DNA from: Clostridiaceae bacterium
GTDB lineage: Bacteria > Bacillota > Clostridia > Oscillospirales > Butyricicoccaceae
Assembly (NCBI GenBank): GCA_016293155.1
Contig: JAEDEU010000020.1
Span: 1-19,125, forward strand
Direction: 5' to 3'
Length of the DNA: 19,125 nucleotides
This document shows positions 15,019-19,125 of the stretch, in pieces. The notes beneath the pieces are model-generated. The model was not told the DNA's origin. It did no database searches and saw nothing but the letters and a program-made list of their open reading frames with translations. Both the position numbers and the translations under genes were made by a program. Numbering within the stretch: the first letter of the stretch is position 1; each line of letters starts with the position of its first letter.

Positions 15019-15048
15019 AAAGGCTCCCTGTTCGGGGAGCCTTTTTTG
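15019..15048. terminator. Terminator between the thiamine operon and a convergent gene
   Basis: A 10-bp stem, AAAGGCTCCC with GGGAGCCTTT, loop TGTTCG, runs into TTTTTT on the plus strand. It starts 10 bp after the HAD stop. The convergent ferritin-like gene ends at 15054, and the A-rich left flank could give a weak terminator for it as well. Confidence 0.88.
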
Positions 15049-15053
15049 CGCGC

Positions 15054-15566
15054 CTATTTCAGACGTCCCAGAGCGGCTTCAAACAGCTCGGCATGATGTG
15101 CCTCATCGCGCGCGATGCGCATGAGCAGCTCACGGGCGCTGCCGGTCAGCGTGCGTGCCACACGATGATATTCCGCGGCCGCGGCATGTTCGCCGCGTGC
15201 GGATTCACGCAGCATTTCCTTGGGATCCTGAAGGTAGGAGACAAAACCGGCATTCCACCACATCTTGTGTCCGCGGTTGTTGATTACAAATTTGGGGTCG
15301 CCGCCGAGTGCGAGGATCAAATCGGACAGCAGCTCCAGATGATGCATTTCGTCAAATGAGACGCAGGCGAACAAATCGGACAATTCCTGAAACCGCTGTG
15401 CAGACAGGCGGGAACGATAGTAAAAGTACGTGCAGATCGCGCTCAACTCGCCGGAAGGGCCGGAATACAGCGGAAAAACGCGTGCGGCAGCGGATTTATC
15501 CGCCGTGATGCCCCGAAGCTCAGGATAAGGCTCGGATAGTACATATTTCTGGCAGAAAACAGGCAT
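15054..15566 (-). CDS. Ferritin-like di-iron protein (rubrerythrin/CotJC-like)
   Basis: A 170-residue protein of the ferritin-like four-helix fold. Metal-ligand residues fall at the expected places: Glu40 (helix 1), Glu73-x-x-His76 in FDEMHHLE (helix 2), Glu126 in RGEHAAAAEYH (helix 3) and Glu155-x-x-His158 in RDEAHHAE (helix 4). There is no rubredoxin-type Cys4 domain, so it is not a classical rubrerythrin; the N-terminal PLYSGPSGELSAI recalls small manganese-catalase/CotJC-type proteins. A role in peroxide or oxygen defence in an anaerobe, or in metal handling, is likely from family knowledge. The ATG has GGAGG seven bases ahead. It diverges from the nrd operon. Confidence 0.8.
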   Translation of the reverse strand: MPVFCQKYVLSEPYPELRGITADKSAAARVFPLYSGPSGELSAICTYFYYRSRLSAQRFQELSDLFACVSFDEMHHLELLSDLILALGGDPKFVINNRGHKMWWNAGFVSYLQDPKEMLRESARGEHAAAAEYHRVARTLTGSARELLMRIARDEAHHAELFEAALGRLK

Positions 15567-15674
15567 AATACGACCTCCAAACGGGAAATATGTTGTATTC
15601 TATGCCTGAGACGGTTTGCGGTTGACAGCAAAATATGAGAATTTTGTGGATTATGACAAAAAGCTCTTTAGCCC

Positions 15675-15703
15675 TTGACAGGGCAGGGGAGATGGAATAC
15701 AAT
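15675..15703 (+). promoter_or_regulatory. Promoter of the anaerobic ribonucleotide reductase operon
   Basis: TTGACA (15675-15680), a 17-bp spacer and TACAAT (15698-15703) form a near-perfect sigma-A promoter. The start would be near 15710, leaving a leader of about 107 nt that carries the NrdR box and DnaA boxes. A second TATAAT at 15770-15775 could belong to a further promoter, but no good -35 precedes it. Confidence 0.8.
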
Positions 15704-15724
15704 AATAGGGCAGACCCTCCTGGG

Positions 15725-15740
15725 ACACAATATATTGTGC
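15725..15740. promoter_or_regulatory. NrdR box
   Basis: ACACAATATATTGTGC matches the published NrdR-box pattern (acaCwAtATaTwGtgt) at nearly every position, and its centre CACAATATATTGTG is a perfect palindrome. NrdR is the ATP/dATP-sensing repressor of bacterial ribonucleotide reductase genes. Boxes usually come in pairs about 31 bp apart; at 15755-15770 only a degenerate AT-core is seen. The box lies about 15-30 bp downstream of the predicted start, a position that could block elongation or the second -10. Confidence 0.88.
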
Positions 15741-15741
15741 C

Positions 15742-15761
15742 TGTGGATAACCTGTGGATAT
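15742..15761 (-). promoter_or_regulatory. Tandem DnaA boxes
   Basis: TGTGGATAA (15742-15750) is the exact reverse complement of the consensus DnaA box TTATCCACA; TGTGGATAT (15753-15761) differs by one base. Both point the same way and are spaced 11 bp start to start, one helical turn. A third one-mismatch copy, TGTGGATTA, lies upstream at 15645-15653. They abut the NrdR box by one base. DnaA control of a ribonucleotide reductase operon is known for E. coli nrdAB. Confidence 0.65.
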
Positions 15762-15816
15762 ATATTTAGTATAATTGAGCAAGAAGATAGAAACACACAA
15801 AAGGAGCACACCGGAT

Positions 15817-18120
15817 ATGTTGCGTCAAGTTGAGAAAAGAGACGGAAGATGTGTATTTTTCGATGTTACCAAGATCGCAAATGCCATCTTCAAGGCTGCG
15901 GAAGCCTCCGGCGGTCATGACTACAACCTGTCGATGAAGCTGGCAATCGAGGTTGTTGATTATATTGAGGAAACCTGCGGCGACTCTACGCCGAGCGTAG
16001 AACAGGTACAGGATGCGGTTGAGAAGATCCTGATCGAGCGCGGTCATGCGCGCACCGCGAAACGCTATATCTTGTATCGTGACCAGCGCACGCGCGCACG
16101 CGAAATGAACACCAAGCTGATGAAGGTCTATGAGGATCTGACCTTCCAGTCCTCTGCGGAGAACGACATCAAGCGCGAGAATGCGAACATCGACGGCGAC
16201 ACCGCGATGGGCACCATGCTCAAGTACGGCTCCGAGGGCTCGAAGCAGTTTTATGAGATGTTTATTCTCGACCCGAAGCACGCGAAGGCACACCGTGAGG
16301 GCGACATCCACATTCATGATCTGGACTTCCTCACGCTGACCACCACCTGCTGCCAGATTGACCTGCTCAAGCTGTTCCAGGGCGGATTCTCGACCGGTCA
16401 CGGCTTCCTGCGCGAGCCGAACGAGATTCAGAGCTATTCCGCACTGGCGTGCATCGCAATTCAGGCAAACCAGAACGATCAGCACGGCGGACAGAGCGTC
16501 CCGAATTTTGATTATTCCATGGCGCCGGGCGTGCGCAAGACCTATCTGCACCGCTACCGCGACAACCTCGCCAAGGCGCTGGAGGCGTTTGCCGGCGCAG
16601 AGGACGGACTCGCAGCGGCAAAGAACCTGATCGCAGTCTGCGGCAATCCGGTGCTGGCAGCGAACAACGGCGTAGAGGAAAAGCTCACCCAGCAGCTGAC
16701 CCCGATGTACGGCGCACGCACCGCAGACCAGATTGTAAAGTTTACCCTCAAATTTGCAAAGCGTGAGACCGAGCGCGCGACCTATCAGGCAATGGAGGCG
16801 TTGGTGCATAACCTGAACACCATGCATTCCCGCGCCGGCGCACAGATTCCGTTCTCGTCGCTCAACTACGGCACGGATACCTCTCCGGAGGGCAGACTGG
16901 TCATCGAGAAGGTTCTGCTCGCCACCGAGGCAGGTCTGGGCAACGGCGAGACCTCCATCTTCCCGATTCACATCTTCAAGGTCAAGGAGGGCGTGAACTA
17001 TAATCCGGGCGATCCGAACTATGATCTGTTCCGTCTGGCGTGCCGCGTATCCGCAAAGCGCCTGTTCCCGAACTTCTCCTTCCTGGACGCACCGTTCAAT
17101 ATCAAGTACTACAAGCAGGGTCATCCGGAGACCGAGGCGGCTTACATGGGCTGCCGTACCCGCGTGGTCGGCAATGTCTATGACCCGTCCCGCGAGATCG
17201 TCAACGGACGCGGAAACCTGAGCTTCACCTCCATCAACCTGCCGCGCATGGCGATCAAGGCGCAGGGCAATCTGGAAGCATTCTTTGAGGATCTGGACGA
17301 CAAGCTGCAGCTCGTCATTGACCAGCTCAAGGCGCGCTTTAAGATTCAGAGCGAGAAGCGCGTGTGCAACTACCCGTTCCTGATGGGACAGGGCATCTGG
17401 ATTGATTCCGACAAGCTCGGCCCGAACGACAAGGTCGGCGAGGTGCTCAAGCATGGCACCCTGACGGTTGGCTTTATCGGTCTGGCAGAGTGCCTCAAGG
17501 CGCTGCTGGGCGTACACCACGGTGAATCCGAGGATGCGCAGAAGCTCGGTCTGGAGATCATCCGCCGGATGCGCCTGCGCATGGATCGCGAGAGCCGCGA
17601 GACCGGACTGAATTTCTCGGTCATCGGCACGCCGGCAGAGGGTCTGTCCGGACGCTTCGTCCGCATCGACCGCGAGCGGTATGGTGTCATCGAGGGCGTA
17701 ACCGACCGCGATTACTATACCAACTCGTTCCATGTTCCGGTTTACTTCCCGATCAGCGCGTTTGATAAGATCCGTCTGGAGGCTCCGTATCACGAGCTGA
17801 CCAACGGCGGACACATCAGCTATATCGAGCTGGACGGTGATCCGGCGCAGAATCTGGAGGCATTTGAGGCAGTTGTCCGCTATATGAAGGAATGCGGCAT
17901 CGGCTATGGCTCGATCAACCATCCGGTTGACCGCGATCCGGTCTGCGGCTATACCGGCATCATCGGCGACTGCTGCCCGCGCTGCGGACGCCGCGAGGGC
18001 GAGGCGGTCAGCGTTGCAAAGCTGCGTCAGATCGGCGCATACCGCAACTACAACAGCGATACCATCGGCTATCACGGCGACCGCAACGAAGAAAATGACC
18101 GTATGCCGAATTCCCTGTAA
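15817..18120 (+). CDS. nrdD: Anaerobic ribonucleoside-triphosphate reductase, large chain with divergent C-terminus
   Basis: A 767-residue class III reductase chain. The ATG at 15817 follows AAAAGGAG by ten bases; an in-frame TTG at 15775 is disfavoured because it has no ribosome site. An ATP-cone (about 3-90: VEKRDGRCVFFDVTKIANAI, then ERGHARTAKRYILYR) provides dATP/ATP control. Catalytic cysteines are present: Cys178/Cys179 in LTTTCCQIDL and Cys446 in AYMGCRTRV (thiyl-radical site). The zinc-type motif is VCGYTG...CCPRCG (Cys710, 719, 720, 723). After it, the normal glycyl-radical loop (R-x-x-GYL) is replaced by KLRQIGAYRNY and TIGYHGDRNEENDR, ending in MPNSL. The canonical loop is encoded by the next gene. 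It makes dNTPs from NTPs under anaerobic conditions, with NrdG as activase. Confidence 0.93.
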   Translation: MLRQVEKRDGRCVFFDVTKIANAIFKAAEASGGHDYNLSMKLAIEVVDYIEETCGDSTPSVEQVQDAVEKILIERGHARTAKRYILYRDQRTRAREMNTKLMKVYEDLTFQSSAENDIKRENANIDGDTAMGTMLKYGSEGSKQFYEMFILDPKHAKAHREGDIHIHDLDFLTLTTTCCQIDLLKLFQGGFSTGHGFLREPNEIQSYSALACIAIQANQNDQHGGQSVPNFDYSMAPGVRKTYLHRYRDNLAKALEAFAGAEDGLAAAKNLIAVCGNPVLAANNGVEEKLTQQLTPMYGARTADQIVKFTLKFAKRETERATYQAMEALVHNLNTMHSRAGAQIPFSSLNYGTDTSPEGRLVIEKVLLATEAGLGNGETSIFPIHIFKVKEGVNYNPGDPNYDLFRLACRVSAKRLFPNFSFLDAPFNIKYYKQGHPETEAAYMGCRTRVVGNVYDPSREIVNGRGNLSFTSINLPRMAIKAQGNLEAFFEDLDDKLQLVIDQLKARFKIQSEKRVCNYPFLMGQGIWIDSDKLGPNDKVGEVLKHGTLTVGFIGLAECLKALLGVHHGESEDAQKLGLEIIRRMRLRMDRESRETGLNFSVIGTPAEGLSGRFVRIDRERYGVIEGVTDRDYYTNSFHVPVYFPISAFDKIRLEAPYHELTNGGHISYIELDGDPAQNLEAFEAVVRYMKECGIGYGSINHPVDRDPVCGYTGIIGDCCPRCGRREGEAVSVAKLRQIGAYRNYNSDTIGYHGDRNEENDRMPNSL

Positions 18121-18167
18121 TTCAAAATCATTGAGACCATTCGATTTCATTGGAGAGGAGTATTATT

Positions 18168-18350
18168 ATGGAGAACAATAACAAGGTAAACGTACAGAAT
18201 GATGCACAGATGATGGTAGGCGAGGGCGTTGGCTTCGAGCGCATCCGCCGCATCACCGGCTATCTGGTCGGCACGCTGGACCGCTTCAACAACGCAAAGC
18301 GTGCAGAGGTTGAGGACCGCGTGAAGCACAGCATGAAGCGCGGCGCATAA
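18168..18350 (+). CDS. Stand-alone NrdD glycyl-radical domain protein
   Basis: A 60-residue protein that is essentially the C-terminal radical domain of NrdD. ATG 18168 is preceded by GGAGAGGAG at seven bases, so it is a properly initiated gene and not a read-through remnant. After a polar 17-residue leader (MENNNKVNVQNDAQMMV) comes GFERIRRITGYLVGTLDR with Gly31 as the predicted radical glycine, then NNAKRAEVEDRVKH, matching the end of ordinary NrdD chains (GYLGSP...EEVKRRVKH in E. coli, from memory). No cysteine and no catalytic barrel are present. It starts 47 bp after the nrdD stop, and its TAA overlaps the nrdG ATG. It probably docks into NrdD to supply the radical, or replaces a damaged one like GrcA/YfiD does for pyruvate formate-lyase; which of these is inference. 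Confidence 0.88.
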   Translation: MENNNKVNVQNDAQMMVGEGVGFERIRRITGYLVGTLDRFNNAKRAEVEDRVKHSMKRGA

Positions 18351-18853
18351 TGGAGCTTCGCATCGCAGGAACCATCTCCGAGTCCATCGTGGACGGTCCG
18401 GGCTTTCGCTATGTGATCTTTACACAGGGCTGTCCGCATCACTGTCCGGGCTGTCAGAATCCGCAGACGCACCCGTTTGAAGGGGGCGAGCTGCGGGATA
18501 CGGACGAGCTGATGCAGGAGATGTTGCAGGATTCGCTGAACTGCGGCTTTACGTTTTCCGGCGGAGAGCCGTTCTGTCAGCCGAAGCCGCTGGCCGAGCT
18601 GGCGAAGCGGGCGCATGACAAGGGCAAAAACGTATTCTGCTATACCGGCTATACCTATGAGCAGCTGATGGAGCATCCGGATGATTCGGTGCGGGAGCTG
18701 CTCCGGCAGGTGGACATTCTGGTGGACGGACGCTATGAGGAAGCACAGCGCGATCTCACGCTCCGATTCCGCGGCAGCCGCAATCAGCGGCTCATCGACG
18801 TCCGCAGAACCATGCAGCAGAATGAAATTGTGCTCTGGGAGAGCAGTTACTGA
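18350..18853 (+). CDS. nrdG: Anaerobic ribonucleotide reductase activating protein (radical SAM)
   Basis: A 167-residue radical-SAM activase of normal length. The cluster motif Cys28-x3-Cys32-x2-Cys35 is seen in TQGCPHHCPGCQNPQT, followed by FSGGEPFCQP (SAM-binding GGE) and GKNVFCYTGYTYEQL. NrdG uses a 4Fe-4S cluster and S-adenosylmethionine to abstract a hydrogen from the radical glycine of its partner. Here that glycine is most likely Gly31 of the preceding 60-aa protein, whose stop overlaps this start by one base, so the two are translationally coupled. The C-terminus carries VDILVDGRYEEAQRD and FRGSRNQRLIDV, typical of NrdG. A strong terminator follows. Confidence 0.95.
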   Translation: MELRIAGTISESIVDGPGFRYVIFTQGCPHHCPGCQNPQTHPFEGGELRDTDELMQEMLQDSLNCGFTFSGGEPFCQPKPLAELAKRAHDKGKNVFCYTGYTYEQLMEHPDDSVRELLRQVDILVDGRYEEAQRDLTLRFRGSRNQRLIDVRRTMQQNEIVLWESSY

Positions 18854-18879
18854 GACAGCAAAAGTCATTACACAATTAT

Positions 18880-18914
18880 AAAAGCGGTGCATTCGTTTTG
18901 GATGCACCGCTTTT
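18880..18914 (+). terminator. Terminator of the nrd operon
   Basis: A 13-bp perfect stem, AAAAGCGGTGCAT with ATGCACCGCTTTT, has a 9-nt loop and the stem's own T-run at its 3' side. It lies 27 bp after the nrdG stop. The A-rich left arm also makes it usable on the minus strand. Confidence 0.85.
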
Positions 18915-18966
18915 GACAGTTTGAGGGGGTAGGGGTCATTCCGTTGTTCTTATTCCATCTGTATCC

Positions 18967-18996
18967 TTTACGGAACGGTCTTGACCGTTCCGTAAA
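18967..18996. repeat. Near-perfect 30-bp palindrome
   Basis: Arms of 14 bp, TTTACGGAACGGTC and GACCGTTCCGTAAA, are separated by only TT. No T-run follows on either strand, so it does not look like a terminator. It lies between two terminators (nrd operon and the gene at the window edge), in a stretch with no plausible gene. Its centre (GGTCTTGACC) loosely recalls the GTCAATTTGAC centre of the palindrome at 2972-2994. Confidence 0.6.
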
Positions 18997-19041
18997 ACAA
19001 ATACAGCGAAACGCCCAAGAGATAAATATTTGACAAATGAA

Positions 19042-19068
19042 AGCGCCGCAGACCAAGCTGCGGCGTTT
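19042..19068. terminator. Terminator of the gene at the right edge
   Basis: An 8-bp GC-rich stem, CGCCGCAG with CTGCGGCG (loop ACCAAG), is extended by flanking A/T and G-T pairs. It sits a few bases past the stop of the minus-strand partial gene, whose transcript would read into CTTTCATTT. On the plus strand TTTGTTTATT follows, so it may also work in that direction. Confidence 0.65.
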
Positions 19069-19070
19069 GT

Positions 19071-19125
19071 TTATTCTTCCACGATTTCGTTGTCTGTGTT
19101 TTCTGATGTCTCTGCTTCGGCTGCC
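19071..19125 (-). CDS. Unidentified protein, C-terminal 17 residues only
   Basis: Only the 3' end lies in the window: an open minus-strand frame ending in TAA (19073-19071), directly followed by a terminator hairpin. The visible tail, AAEAETSENTDNEIVEE, is acidic and low in complexity, as found at the ends of several cytoplasmic proteins. Too little is present for a family call. The case for it being coding rests on the stop-terminator arrangement and the coherent acidic tail. Confidence 0.45.
   Translation of the reverse strand, partial: AAEAETSENTDNEIVEE

Noticed and set aside
15766..18150. A 794-codon open frame on the minus strand across nrdD
   Set aside because: Same effect: shadow of a highly biased gene. 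No family features, and it runs into the opposing promoter region.
17986..18200. A simple frameshift or sequencing error splitting nrdD
   Set aside because: The large chain ends in a coherent polar tail that keeps aligning to the radical-loop region, there is a 47-bp spacer, and the small gene has its own GGAGAGGAG site and a new N-terminal leader. A single indel would not create these.
18868..19056. A 62-codon minus-strand frame in the gap after nrdG
   Set aside because: It spans a terminator and the large palindrome, has no ribosome site and a Cys-rich random-looking sequence.

Overview
The window reads as the chromosome of an anaerobic, GC-rich low-GC-lineage relative: a member of the Clostridia, most likely a gut Oscillospirales/Butyricicoccaceae-type bacterium. 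This is inferred from the PyrR attenuator, the class III anaerobic ribonucleotide reductase, strong AGGAGG ribosome sites, TTG/GTG starts and the gene families present. It is a guess at order level; there is no rRNA or marker gene to settle it. I see no phage, insertion sequence, CRISPR array, tRNA or rRNA.

Layout. (1) 1-2121: a plus-strand run of an HD-domain phosphohydrolase (5' end outside the window), a YjbQ-family protein and a CPA1-antiporter-like membrane protein that lacks the usual acidic ion-binding residues. (2) 2122-3172: a minus-strand run of a small Ala-rich protein followed by two half-length TauE/SafE (TSUP) membrane proteins with overlapping genes. A cluster of four palindromes lies between the small gene and the TSUP pair. 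(3) 3360-9445: the pyrimidine operon pyrR-pyrF-carA-carB, with a consensus promoter, a textbook PyrR-binding attenuator and a terminator. (4) 9471-10652: a lone CDP-glycerol glycerophosphotransferase-type gene. (5) 10698-11624 (minus): an AEC-family permease. (6) 11707-15048: a thiamine salvage operon, a CytX-like NCS1 transporter, thiM, thiE and a HAD phosphatase, with its own promoter but no visible TPP riboswitch. (7) 15054-15566 (minus): a ferritin-like di-iron protein. (8) 15645-18914: the anaerobic ribonucleotide reductase operon. (9) 19071-19125: the acidic C-terminus of an unidentified minus-strand gene.

The most notable item is the nrd operon. The large NrdD protein (767 aa) keeps the ATP-cone, the catalytic cysteines and the zinc-type cysteines. 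Where the glycyl-radical loop should be, it has a divergent tail. The next gene, 47 bp downstream, encodes a 60-aa protein carrying the canonical loop (RIRRITGYLVG, then a DRVKH tail), and its stop overlaps the nrdG activase start. So either the reductase works as a two-piece glycyl radical enzyme, or the small protein is a co-transcribed spare radical domain in the way GrcA/YfiD serves pyruvate formate-lyase. Upstream lie a consensus promoter, a near-perfect NrdR box and, directly next to it, tandem DnaA boxes. That suggests control by both the dATP-sensing repressor and the replication initiator.

Functionally the window is mostly nucleotide and cofactor supply: pyrimidine synthesis entry steps, dNTP production and thiamine salvage, with surface-polymer and transport genes between.
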